Origin: Methanoculleus caldifontis
GTDB taxonomy: Archaea > Halobacteriota > Methanomicrobia > Methanomicrobiales > Methanoculleaceae
NCBI RefSeq assembly: GCF_032842345.1
Contig: NZ_WBKO01000001.1
Span: forward strand, 1,550,001 to 1,614,000
Direction: 5' to 3'
DNA: 64,000 nucleotides
The notes under the pieces are model-generated. The model was not told the origin of the DNA, made no database searches, and was given only the letters and a program-made list of their open reading frames with translations. This document shows, in pieces, positions 1 to 8,161 of the stretch. The stretch's first letter is position 1; each line of letters starts with the position of its first letter. A program made the position numbers and the translations under genes.

Positions 1-3
1 ACT

Positions 4-423
4 ATGGCGGCGAGAGTTGAGCACCTGTTCGAAGTCTTTGACCGCCTGATCGCCATCAGAAATGAGTGCTCCAGCCAGATCTTCGTCGAGTGCGGCCTTG
101 CGGAGATGACCGTGAAGCAGATCGCGTACTTGAAAGCGATCGACGGCCACGCCGACGTGACCTTCAGCCGGCTCGCCGAGATCACCGGGACCTCGAAACC
201 CACCGTCACGGAGACGATCAACAAATTCGTCCGGATGGAATGCGTCTACCGGGAACGATGCCCCGACGACGGGAGGGTCGCCTACATCCGCCTGACCGAG
301 AAGGGGCGGATGGTGGCGGAGGCCGAACGGAACGCCCTCTCCCGGATGGTCGAGAGAATGGTGCAGACACTCGACGAAGACGAGATCGACCTCCTGGTCG
401 GGATCCTCGGGAAAGTCCGGTAA
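4..423 (+). CDS. MarR-family transcriptional regulator
   Basis: A 139-residue protein with the MarR layout: an N-terminal dimerisation helix, a winged helix-turn-helix around residues 45-100 (the stretch TFSRLAEITGTSKPTVTETI is the recognition region), the beta-wing with DDGRVAYIRLTEKG, and a C-terminal helix. It should be a DNA-binding repressor or activator that responds to a small ligand. It stands 53 bases upstream of lon in the same direction, so it may co-transcribe with it or regulate it, but the spacing is wide enough for lon to have its own promoter. The ATG at base 4 fits the family start, but its ribosome binding site lies outside the window. The ligand is unknown. Confidence 0.85.
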   Translation: MAARVEHLFEVFDRLIAIRNECSSQIFVECGLAEMTVKQIAYLKAIDGHADVTFSRLAEITGTSKPTVTETINKFVRMECVYRERCPDDGRVAYIRLTEKGRMVAEAERNALSRMVERMVQTLDEDEIDLLVGILGKVR

Positions 424-476
424 TTTTTTCGCCGGCTGAATGGTTAGGTGAACACGAACTAATTACTTGGGTTATC

Positions 477-2861
477 ATGCATCCATCACAACTTGACGTT
501 ACCAGAGAGAGAATGGTCATACCGCTCTTCGAGGCCGTGGTCTACCCCGGCGCCCGGACGAAGTTCAAGGTCGGCACCGGGACCGGAAAGGTGCTGCTCG
601 CCGCGGTGAACAGCGCCGGCTCGACCCATGCGGTCGGCCTTACGGTCCGCGAGGGCATGGACCCCTCGGAAGCCTCGGCCGACTCGCTCTACCGCACGGG
701 GAGCCTGATCGAGATCGCACACGTCCAGCCCGCGAACGACGGCTACCTCGTCTTCGGCGAGGCCGTCGCAAGGGTGAAGGCCACGAGGCTGATCGAGGCC
801 GACGGGCTCTTCTCCGCCTTCTGCGAACCCGTTCCCGACCTCTTCGACCTCGACGAGGGGAGCCGGGCGGAGTTCCTCGCGAAGATCCGGGCGGTCATCC
901 GCGACGTCAGCGGCCACTTCCAGGGCTCCGAGCAGTTCACCCGCCCCATCGAGAAGATGGACTCCATCGACCAGATCATGGGGTTCGTCATGCCGTTCCT
1001 CCCCGTCGACCTCGCCGAGAAGCAGGAGCTCCTCGAGATCACCTCGATCCGCGGCCGTTACGCCGCGTTCCTTGACCTCCTGACCCGCGTGAAGGAGGGG
1101 ATCGAGATCCGGATCGAGGTCGCGAAGAAGACCTCCGAGAAGGTCGGCAAGGCGAACCGCGAGGCGATGCTCCGCGAGCAGCTCAAGGTGATCCAGGACG
1201 AGCTCAACGGCTGCGACGGCTCCGACGGCGAAGACGGCTACCGGGAGCGGATTGAGCGCTCGACGATGCCTGAAGAGGTGAAGAAGAAGGCGCTCGCCGA
1301 ACTGAAGAAACTCGAGAGCGGCGGCAGCCAGCACCACGAGAGCCAGGGTATCCGGAACTACCTCGATCTCCTGCTCGACCTGCCCTGGACGGTCGAGGAG
1401 AGGAAGAGCATCGATATCAACGAGGCCCGGCAGGTCCTCGAGAGCAACCACAACGGTCTCGAGAAGGTCAAGGAGCGGATCGTCCAGCACCTCGCGGTCA
1501 TGAAGCTCAAGGAGGAGAAGCAGGGCTCGATCCTCCTCTTCACCGGCCCGCCCGGCACGGGGAAGACGAGCCTCGGCCGGAGCATCGCCGACGCGTTGGG
1601 GAGAAAATACGTCCGGATCAGCCTCGGCGGCGTCAAGGACGAGGCGGAGATCCGGGGGCACCGGCGGACCTACGTCGGGTCGCTCCCCGGCCGGATCATC
1701 CAGGGGATGAAGAAGGCAGGGACGAAGAACCCGGTCTTTATCCTCGACGAGATCGACAAACTCGCCGTCTCCTACTCCGGCGACCCGGCGAGCGCCCTCC
1801 TCGAGGTCCTCGACCCCGAGCAGAACAGCACGTTCTCGGACCACTACCTGGAGGTTCCCTACGACCTCTCCGATGTGCTCTTCATCGCGACCGCGAACAG
1901 CCTCGCGACGATCCCGGCCCCGCTCCTCGACCGGATGGAGCTGATCGAGATCTCGGGCTACACCAAGAGCGAGAAGTTCGCGATCGCGAAAGATCACCTG
2001 GTCCCGACCACCCTCGCGGAGCACGGCCTCGACGCGGAGAGACTCCGGTTCGAGGACGAGGCCCTCGCGGCGATCATCGACCGCTACACCCGCGAGGCCG
2101 GCGTCCGGGCGCTCAAGAAGCAGATCGCCCGGGCCGCACGGTATGTCTCCGAAAAGATCGTCTCGGGGACCGCGACCCTCCCGTACGTCGTGACGGCGGA
2201 GATGCTCCCGGAGGTTCTCGGGAAAGAGACGGTCCGGCAGGACGTGGCGAGGAAGGAGAGCCCGCCCGGCGTCGTCACGGGCCTCGCATGGACCCCTGTC
2301 GGCGGCGACATCCTCTTCATCGAGGGGACGTTCATGCCCGGCAAAGGGAAGCTCACCCTGACGGGCCAGCTTGGGGACGTGATGAAGGAGTCGGCGCAGA
2401 TCTCGCTCAGCCTTATCCGGTCACGGTTCGCGGCCGCTGCCCCCGGGTTCGACTTCTTCGGAAGCGACATCCACATCCACGTCCCGGCGGGAGCGACCCC
2501 GAAAGACGGCCCCTCGGCGGGCGTGACCCTGTTCACGGCCCTCGCCTCCCTCATCACGGGAAGAGCGGTCGACCCGACGACCGCGATGACCGGCGAGGTG
2601 ACGCTCTCCGGCGCCGTCCTCCCTGTGGGCGGGATCAAGGAGAAGGTCCTCGCCGCTCACCGGGCGGGGATCAAGAAGGTCGTCCTGCCCCAGGAGAACG
2701 AGCGGGACCTCGTGGACGTGCCCGAAGACGTCCGGCGCGACCTCGTCTTCGTCACGGTGGAGACGATCGAGGACGTCCTCCGCGAGGCGCTCAACGTCGC
2801 GCTGCCGGGACCGGTCATGCACTACGCGGGCAACCGGTTCGTCCCGGCACACAACCTCTGA
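477..2861 (+). CDS. lon: ATP-dependent Lon protease, bacterial LonA type
   Basis: A 794-residue soluble Lon. The order is an N-terminal LON substrate-binding domain (about 1-205), a coiled region, an AAA+ module with Walker A GPPGTGKT (357-364) and Walker B LDEID (DE 424-425), then the serine-lysine protease domain. The catalytic dyad is visible as Ser680 in DGPSAG and Lys723 in GGIKEK, 43 residues apart as in Escherichia coli Lon (S679/K722). It degrades misfolded and regulatory proteins in the cytosol. Most archaea carry a membrane-anchored LonB; this protein has no membrane segment and the bacterial architecture, which suggests ancient transfer from bacteria. The start is taken at ATG 477; ATG 513, just before the first conserved strand, is the alternative. 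Confidence 0.95.
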   Translation: MHPSQLDVTRERMVIPLFEAVVYPGARTKFKVGTGTGKVLLAAVNSAGSTHAVGLTVREGMDPSEASADSLYRTGSLIEIAHVQPANDGYLVFGEAVARVKATRLIEADGLFSAFCEPVPDLFDLDEGSRAEFLAKIRAVIRDVSGHFQGSEQFTRPIEKMDSIDQIMGFVMPFLPVDLAEKQELLEITSIRGRYAAFLDLLTRVKEGIEIRIEVAKKTSEKVGKANREAMLREQLKVIQDELNGCDGSDGEDGYRERIERSTMPEEVKKKALAELKKLESGGSQHHESQGIRNYLDLLLDLPWTVEERKSIDINEARQVLESNHNGLEKVKERIVQHLAVMKLKEEKQGSILLFTGPPGTGKTSLGRSIADALGRKYVRISLGGVKDEAEIRGHRRTYVGSLPGRIIQGMKKAGTKNPVFILDEIDKLAVSYSGDPASALLEVLDPEQNSTFSDHYLEVPYDLSDVLFIATANSLATIPAPLLDRMELIEISGYTKSEKFAIAKDHLVPTTLAEHGLDAERLRFEDEALAAIIDRYTREAGVRALKKQIARAARYVSEKIVSGTATLPYVVTAEMLPEVLGKETVRQDVARKESPPGVVTGLAWTPVGGDILFIEGTFMPGKGKLTLTGQLGDVMKESAQISLSLIRSRFAAAAPGFDFFGSDIHIHVPAGATPKDGPSAGVTLFTALASLITGRAVDPTTAMTGEVTLSGAVLPVGGIKEKVLAAHRAGIKKVVLPQENERDLVDVPEDVRRDLVFVTVETIEDVLREALNVALPGPVMHYAGNRFVPAHNL

Positions 2862-3006
2862 GCGGGGGGCACCCCCCTTCCCTGCTCTTGCGGGACAAGG
2901 GTGACGCAGTCCCGGGCACTACTAAGATTGTTCATTTTTCCCCTCATAAGGGACAGAAACCTATTTGGGATCGCGGCGTCAGTCGGGGGCCGGGAAGGGA
3001 TACAGC

Positions 3007-3459
3007 ATGCAGGAACCGAAAGGTCTGGATCGGCTCAGGGACCGGTTCGTGGGGGAGTGGGACCTCGACGTGACCCTCCGGATGCCCGACGGCAGCACCC
3101 TTGCAGGCACGGGCACGGCCACGGCCCGGGAGGTTGCCGGCGGCTACGGCATCCAGAACGATCTCTCGTTCACGCTCGGCGGGAAGCCCTACCAGGAGAC
3201 GGACCTCTGGACCTACGACCGCGAGAAGGGGACGGTCCACATGTTCGGGGCGGGCTCCGACGGGAGCACGCACGACCATACCGGCAGGTGAAAGGACCCC
3301 GACACCCTGGAACTGCACTGGAGCGGCCCCGGAGGGATGGAAGAGACGATCACGGCCGCCTGGGAGGGTGCCGACACCCTTCGCATTCGGTCTGAGACGA
3401 GGGTTGCGGGGAAACCCGGCTCCGTCATGTACTCCGTGGGGAGGAGGCGGAAGGGATGA
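3007..3459 (+). pseudogene. DUF1579-like gene interrupted by an in-frame TGA
   Basis: Reading frame 1 from ATG 3007 encodes 94 residues beginning MQEPKGLDRLRDRFVGEW, then meets TGA at 3289-3291, and continues open for 55 more codons to a second TGA at 3457-3459. The downstream part (KDPDTLELHW through YSVGRRRKG) reads as natural protein with GC-rich third positions, so this is one gene of about 150 codons with a nonsense mutation, probably from a TGG tryptophan codon. The fold looks like the small beta-barrel family DUF1579 (GEW motif, repeated strands). Function is unknown. A sequencing error or genuine readthrough would restore it. Confidence 0.7.
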
Positions 3460-3467
3460 GAAAAAAG

Positions 3468-3707
3468 TTACATCCCCGCCCGGGAGAGGATGGTCTCGGC
3501 CACCTCTCCGGGGCTCGTGAAGGGGAAGTCCTCCGGCTTCAAGAGAGTGCCTGCTTCGCCGGCGGTCATCTCGACGCCGCCTGCCCTGCAGGTTGTCGCC
3601 GCTCCGGCCGGGAATGCGGCAAGGAGGTCTTCGGGTGTTTCGATAGGAAACTTCGCGCCGGCGAGGGCGCCGACAATCTGTGCACGGATCTCTTCTCTGA
3701 CGTTCAT
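3468..3707 (-). CDS. MTH865-family small protein
   Basis: A 79-residue protein beginning [20 protein letters not shown] and containing [14 protein letters not shown] and DDFPF-like (EDFPFTS) blocks that are characteristic of the MTH865 family (an EF-hand-like small helical fold solved from Methanothermobacter). The biological role of the family is not known. The start ATG overlaps the stop of the upstream 54-residue gene in an ATGA arrangement, so translation is probably coupled. A longer in-frame extension upstream exists, but it lies antisense-shifted over the upstream small gene and is not needed. Confidence 0.85.
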   Translation of the reverse strand: MNVREEIRAQIVGALAGAKFPIETPEDLLAAFPAGAATTCRAGGVEMTAGEAGTLLKPEDFPFTSPGEVAETILSRAGM

Positions 3708-3868
3708 TGCTTCGCCTCCGTCATCCCGGCGATATCCCGGGCGGCTTTTGCCAGCGAGCAGTCGTCGCTGTGTTCTTCGCAGCCGAAACAGGCGCTCTTC
3801 ACTGCAGTAAGCGCCTGCTCTACTTTCTCGTCCGATACGGACGCTCCGGTGTAACTCCATTCAGGCAC
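3704..3868 (-). CDS. 54-residue cysteine-containing small protein
   Basis: Read from GTG (3866-3868), this gives 54 codons ending in TGA that overlaps the MTH865 start by four bases (ATGA). A purine-rich GAGGAGG lies about 10 bases before the GTG. The protein is acidic and has a C-x2-C-x6-C cluster ([11 protein letters not shown]) in its centre, which could bind a metal or be redox active. It is too short for routine gene calling. The coupling to the MTH865 gene and the good ribosome binding site are the main support. I do not recognise the family. Confidence 0.65.
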   Translation of the reverse strand: MPEWSYTGASVSDEKVEQALTAVKSACFGCEEHSDDCSLAKAARDIAGMTEAKQ

Positions 3869-3909
3869 GTTCTCACCGTCCTCCTCGTTGGATGGTTAGA
3901 ATAATATAG

Positions 3910-4752
3910 ATGACCGTCATTAAACTATACCGGATTCTCGTGCTACACTCTCATAACTGTAAAGAGCATGACTCTGATCGGAGTGCCGGAGATCTGGTAG
4001 CCGACAGGGCGGAAGAGCGCTACGGCAGAGAGATCCGGGAGATTCAATCCGAGATTGCCGGCCTCAGGAGCGAGCTCCGGCGGTTTATAGAGCATGCGAA
4101 CAGGCAAAACATCGAAACCATCATCGGCAGGCTTCGCGAGGAGTATGCGGGCGTCTTTATCGGTCAGCACCTCTCCGACGCCGACCAGAGGCTCCGGGAG
4201 CGGATGATCCGGGACTGCCCGATGCGGGAGCGGTGTTATACCGCGTTTTACGAGTTTCTCAAGACCTCTGCGGAGCATATCAGGGACGGCGAGGTGAGCG
4301 AAGAGATCGTCCTGTCCTATCGCGACCGGCTCGCGGAGATGCGGAAGAGCGGGAAGTTCGACAGTTGTTCCACCTGTTTTGCCGAGACGAACCGTCTCTT
4401 CGAGAAACAGCTCGAACTGATGCGCTCGCTCGGGATCTACCAGAGGAACCGGGAGACTTCTCCGTCTATCGGGGACCTTCCTGATGAGGTGCTGGTCGGA
4501 GAGATCCTTGAACCGCTCGCGAACCGGCACAGGTTCAGGATCGTGCAGGCGCTCGCCGCCGAGCTGCAGACGTTCTCGGCTCTCTCGGACCTGACGGGAC
4601 TCCGGGGAGGAAACCTGCTCTTCCACCTCAAAAAACTCCAGGATGCCGGGATGATCCTGCAGCGGCACGAGCGGGGAGACTACATCATCACCGGGAAGGG
4701 CTATAAGACGCTCGAGGGTATCTGCGCTCTCTACGCTGCTCTGGAGTCGTAG
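3910..4752 (+). CDS. Winged-helix transcriptional regulator with N-terminal cysteine region
   Basis: A 280-residue protein. The C-terminal ~90 residues form an ArsR-like winged helix (ILEPLANRHRFRIVQAL, then GLRGGNLLFHLKKLQDAGMI and a wing). The N-terminal half starts with a coiled coil and has spaced cysteines (DCPMRERC and DSCSTC), which could sense metal or redox state. This layout is common in methanogens. The first ~28 residues look unlike the rest, so the true start may be an in-frame GTG at 3940 or a later alternative codon. It faces away from the MTH865 pair across a 41-base gap holding an A/T-rich promoter, so mutual regulation is possible. Confidence 0.75.
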   Translation: MTVIKLYRILVLHSHNCKEHDSDRSAGDLVADRAEERYGREIREIQSEIAGLRSELRRFIEHANRQNIETIIGRLREEYAGVFIGQHLSDADQRLRERMIRDCPMRERCYTAFYEFLKTSAEHIRDGEVSEEIVLSYRDRLAEMRKSGKFDSCSTCFAETNRLFEKQLELMRSLGIYQRNRETSPSIGDLPDEVLVGEILEPLANRHRFRIVQALAAELQTFSALSDLTGLRGGNLLFHLKKLQDAGMILQRHERGDYIITGKGYKTLEGICALYAALES

Positions 4753-4940
4753 GGCGTCCGGGCCCTTCCCCCGACGCAAGCCGCCGGGGCTCCGGAGGAG
4801 TATCCGAACATCTCCCCGGAGGAATCCGGACATACATTTTTATCCCGTTAAGGATAGGTTGGCCGGCGCTCTCTCACGAGACGGGACCGGACACGGTCCC
4901 CGGAATTCTGTCGGCGCCGAACGATGAGAGGTGTAAACGA

Positions 4941-5381
4941 ATGCAGCAGCAGGAGAGATTGAAGATGCCAGGCGAACTGATCGGTGAGTCACGAGGAAAG
5001 ATCATCGGCACGAGGATCGTTGAACTCCTCGAGACCAGCCCGAAGATCGAGACCACAGACCAATCGACCGGCAAACTGCTGGATCTCGATGCGGAGGACA
5101 TGTCAACTGCGTGGAGTGTGTGGCGGTCTCCGGATACCTTCTACGCAGAGGGTATGGGGGTAACCACATCAAAAGACGGCGAGATGGCCATGTACACCGG
5201 ATCGGGTACTGGTAAGGGTAGTGCGGGAAGCCCGGAGACCAGTTTTCATGGCATGCTCGTGTTCCGCTCGTCCACCCCGAAATGGGCCCGTCTCAATGGA
5301 ATTGCCGTCATGGTCGAATATACCGTTGACGCCGACGGCAATACCCATACAAGACTCTGGGAGTGGAAGGGACGGCCGTGA
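4941..5381 (+). CDS. Hypothetical protein, beta-rich
   Basis: A 146-residue soluble protein starting MQQQERLKMPGELIGESRGK. It has no signal peptide or membrane segment and is rich in beta-strand patterns and glycines (GMGVTTSKDGEMAMYTGSGTGKGS), ending RLWEWKGRP. It resembles small antiparallel beta-barrel proteins of the DUF3224/allene-oxide-cyclase-like kind in general pattern only; I do not recognise it securely. A candidate TATA element (TTTTTATC near 4837) and the purine-rich GAGAGGTG at 4926-4933 support expression as a single gene. It is followed 53 bases later by a GNAT gene. Confidence 0.6.
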   Translation: MQQQERLKMPGELIGESRGKIIGTRIVELLETSPKIETTDQSTGKLLDLDAEDMSTAWSVWRSPDTFYAEGMGVTTSKDGEMAMYTGSGTGKGSAGSPETSFHGMLVFRSSTPKWARLNGIAVMVEYTVDADGNTHTRLWEWKGRP

Positions 5382-5434
5382 CAGGCATATGAACCTTGAG
5401 AGGATCATACCGGGAGGGAACCACAGCCAGGGCG

Positions 5435-6067
5435 ATGATCCTCGAACCGTTCAATCCGAAAAGACATTCCATTGAGGAGGTTGCCGGCCTCATCTACGAT
5501 ACCGAGCCGGCGTATTTCCCGCTCGTCTTTGGAAGGGACCGCGAGAAGGCTCTTCTGAAGATTGAGAGCCTGATTCTGGCGGGCGGCAATGCCTTCGGGC
5601 ACGACAGTATCACCTGCGCCGTCCGGGCAGGCAGGGTCGCCGGGGTCCTGGTCATGCAGGCCCCGGATGCCCCCGGCCTCCGGGAGGAATCTCTCGTCAT
5701 CGCCCGTGCGGCCGGCCCCGTCACAGCGGCCCGGTTTCTCCTCGCCGAGTTGCTGATCTTTGCACCACACTACCTGAAGAGGACCACGGAGCCCGAATAC
5801 TACATCTCCGGCCTCTCGGTCGTCCCGGCAGAGCGGGGCCGGGGGATCGGCGCCGCCCTGCTCGAAGGCGCCGTCCGGCAGGTCCGGTCCCGCGGGGGCG
5901 GGAGGACTGTCCTCTCCGTCATCGCCCCCAATCCCCTGGCGGTGCGGCTGTATGAGAGAGCGGGGCTTCGTACCGTGTCCGCTCACAGGGCGTGGGTGCC
6001 GTTTCGGATTCTCAGTGTCCTGACCATGATCTACGATCCGGTGCAGGACGGATCCGGAGGACCATAA
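5435..6067 (+). CDS. GNAT-family N-acetyltransferase
   Basis: A 210-residue acetyltransferase. The acetyl-CoA-binding motif A is clear as ERGRGIGAALLEGAV, followed by motif B with APNPLAVRLYERAGL. The N-terminal half (about 1-125) is longer than a minimal GNAT domain and probably forms part of the substrate site. The acceptor (protein, antibiotic, amino acid or polyamine) cannot be told. The start is set at ATG 5435, where the GNAT-like sequence begins; a longer frame from 5396 would add 13 atypical residues. Confidence 0.8.
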   Translation: MILEPFNPKRHSIEEVAGLIYDTEPAYFPLVFGRDREKALLKIESLILAGGNAFGHDSITCAVRAGRVAGVLVMQAPDAPGLREESLVIARAAGPVTAARFLLAELLIFAPHYLKRTTEPEYYISGLSVVPAERGRGIGAALLEGAVRQVRSRGGGRTVLSVIAPNPLAVRLYERAGLRTVSAHRAWVPFRILSVLTMIYDPVQDGSGGP

Positions 6068-6375
6068 CGGGAACGGTCGATACCCGGCTCCCCGCTGTCG
6101 ACGGAGAGGAGGCGCACGGAAACGATCGAGCACAGGATCTCTCCTGATCATGCTCTTCTCCATGCCGGAGACTGCATGGATGCGGGGTCGCATAACAACC
6201 CCGCAGTATCTCCGGAGGGAACCTGCGAAGGGCGGGACTCCGGGTCCCTGTTCTGGACCCTGAGACTCCGGCAAAAGATAATAAGGGCGGCGAAGGGAGC
6301 AGAACCCCCCGTTGTGCCGTAAGGCGAGAGCAGGTTTCTGCTACCCCATACGTGTGTTACTCAGATTATTACCGA
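6068..6375. other. Gene-free interval with a nested hairpin
   Basis: No gene is seen. The interval between the GNAT gene and the convergent Cache-repeat gene contains a two-level inverted repeat: CCGGAGA (6165-6171) pairs with TCTCCGG (6209-6215), and inside it GCGGGGT (6182-6188) pairs with ACCCCGC (6198-6204). It lies downstream of both neighbouring genes, so a bidirectional terminator or a small structured RNA is possible. Confidence 0.45.
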
Positions 6376-7752
6376 TCACCACAGTTTCCCCATGTCGACA
6401 CCCACCAGTCCGACGACGGCGCCCGTCGAGTTCTTCACGGGGGCGTACCCGGTGATGAGGACGGCGGTCTCGTTGCCCCACTCTCCGATGTAGAACCCGG
6501 GATCTGCGGAGGGTTCCGCAAAGCCGGCGAGGAACGGGGCGTCCTCCTCCGTGGGCACGTAGATCTCGCCTATCGTGGCTCCGTTACCGCTGCCGTAATC
6601 CGCGTCCACAACGTACTCGGTGGCGTTCTCGGTCTTGCGCATCGTGTAAATGTAGATGACTCCGGGGTTCGCGCCCCGGAAGGCATCGAGCCGGTCGCGG
6701 ATGGCGGTGAACGCCGGCGTCGTCTCGTCGCCGGGTTTGAGCGCGGCGAGAGCGTCACCGTCTATCTTGCCGGCAATCTCCGCTGAGAGGGCTTTCAGCC
6801 GTTCCTGCGTGATCGGGTTCCCCGCCTGGATGCCTGCCACCCCGGTGCCGGCACCGCTCGCGTTCGTTACCGGGGCATACGCATAGATGACGGAATAAAT
6901 TTCGGCCGTGGGTTCCTCAAAGCCAGCAAGGAGGACGGTGTCGAGGTCTGTCAGGGCATAGCCTTCGCCTATCGCGACGGCGTTGTCGTCGCTGCCGTAG
7001 TCTGCATCCACAACATATTCGACGGTATTCCCGACCCTGCGCATCGTATAGATGTAGGTGATCTCGGGGTTTGCGGTCCGGAAAGCATCGAGCCGGTCGT
7101 GGATAGCAATATACGCCGATCCGTTCTCATCGCCAGACCGGAGAGCGGCGTGAGCGTCACCGTCTATCTTGCCGGCAATCTCCGCCGCGAGAGTTTCCAG
7201 CTGCTTCTGCGCGATCGGACTTCCCGGCTCGAGGCAGACCAGCCCGACGCCGGCTCCGCTCGCGTTCAGGATCGGGGCATATCCGTAAATGGCAGAATAA
7301 ACCTCGGCGGTGGGTTTCTCAAAGCCGGCGAGGTACCAGGCTTCCGGGTCCGCAACATGGTATCCCCCGCCGATTGCGTATGCACCGGTGTTGTTGTAGT
7401 CTGCATCAACGGCTTGCTCGATGGCGTTCCCCGTTCTGCGCATCGTAGTGATGTAGATGATCTCGGGGTTTGCAGACCGGAATGCATTGAGCTGGTCGTG
7501 GATGGTGGTATACGCCGGGGTGTTCTCGTCGCCGGGCTTGAGCGCGGCGAGAGCGTCGCCGTCGATCCGCCCTGCAATCTCCGCCGCGAGAGCCTTCATC
7601 TCGTCCGACGTCGGGACCTTCGGCACCGAGGGCGCCTGTGCGGGCGCCGGTTCCATCTCTCCCGGTCCAAGTGCAATCATAATTCCTGCTGCGACGATGA
7701 TCAGGGCCACGAGGGCGGTGATCGCTCCGATCAGAATATTCTGTTGCGTCAC
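6376..7752 (-). CDS. Membrane-anchored protein of three tandem Cache-like sensor repeats
   Basis: A 458-residue protein. One N-terminal membrane anchor (about residues 8-28) is followed by a short Pro/Ala linker and three repeats of about 135 residues (roughly 49-181, 182-321, 322-458). Each repeat starts with AEIAGKIDGDA, has TIHDQLNAFR-type and YIYTMRR blocks, and ends in YAPVxNxxGAxVGLV, the closing strand typical of extracytoplasmic PAS/Cache sensor domains of archaeal histidine kinases and chemoreceptors. Nothing follows the third repeat: no kinase, HAMP or methyl-accepting part. It should sit outside the membrane and bind small ligands, but how it could signal is not visible. The start is ATG 7750-7752. 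Confidence 0.8.
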   Translation of the reverse strand: MTQQNILIGAITALVALIIVAAGIMIALGPGEMEPAPAQAPSVPKVPTSDEMKALAAEIAGRIDGDALAALKPGDENTPAYTTIHDQLNAFRSANPEIIYITTMRRTGNAIEQAVDADYNNTGAYAIGGGYHVADPEAWYLAGFEKPTAEVYSAIYGYAPILNASGAGVGLVCLEPGSPIAQKQLETLAAEIAGKIDGDAHAALRSGDENGSAYIAIHDRLDAFRTANPEITYIYTMRRVGNTVEYVVDADYGSDDNAVAIGEGYALTDLDTVLLAGFEEPTAEIYSVIYAYAPVTNASGAGTGVAGIQAGNPITQERLKALSAEIAGKIDGDALAALKPGDETTPAFTAIRDRLDAFRGANPGVIYIYTMRKTENATEYVVDADYGSGNGATIGEIYVPTEEDAPFLAGFAEPSADPGFYIGEWGNETAVLITGYAPVKNSTGAVVGLVGVDMGKLW

Positions 7753-7865
7753 AATATACGCTCCGTTCAGGGATTTGCATTATTGGGGTTTGAACTTAAA
7801 CATTTGGAAATTTGCCATGATTATATGTGTCTGTATAAATGATATGGACGGATACGTTTTGGTAG

Positions 7866-8111
7866 ATCGTAAAATGTGACATTCTTGAACATTTCAGCGC
7901 CGCAGATCTGCAGTCACCAGGAATTTTTCGCTTTCTTGATGATGTGAGCGCTTCTGTCCGGCGTCGTCGTCGAAGGCCCGATAGAACGGACCTGAGCACC
8001 CGCGACGTCCTGGTGAGCGACCCCGACGGGTATCGCCTGGTCTCTACCACGCCGGACTTTGGTCGCATGCGGGATTTCGAGACGACCATGCGGGGTGTCC
8101 AGGAGCCGTGA
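7866..8111 (+). pseudogene. C-terminal remnant of a VOC/glyoxalase-family gene
   Basis: An open stretch with no proper start encodes a tail reading DVLVSDPDGYRLVSTTPDF before TGA at 8109-8111. The SDPDGYRL strand is a standard closing element of vicinal-oxygen-chelate (glyoxalase/bleomycin-resistance) proteins. Only about 80 codons remain, with an unusual run of arginines upstream, so this is probably a decayed fragment. It lies between the Cache-repeat gene and the epoxide hydrolase; its frame overlaps no other convincing gene. The rest of 7753-8161 is an A/T-rich promoter area. Confidence 0.45.
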
Positions 8112-8161
8112 GTGTACCGGCGATACCTTGAATATCGATAGGCTGTCAGAAGCGAGCGGAT

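Noticed and set aside
486-2024. Long open frame antisense to lon, and similar ones antisense to the solute-binding fusion (11694-13724) and the SNF transporter (17334-18869)
   Set aside because: They are mirror frames of GC-rich genes: composition is full of Arg/Asp/Gly/Pro, there is no family match or ribosome binding site, and the opposite strand carries clear domains.
3289-3291. TGA read as tryptophan or selenocysteine, since a second TGA replaces Trp in the hsdR remnant at about 35296
   Set aside because: Many intact genes here end in functional TGA (for example the ATGA overlaps of nudC and the flavoprotein), no SECIS-like element was seen, and both cases lie in otherwise decayed or single-copy genes.
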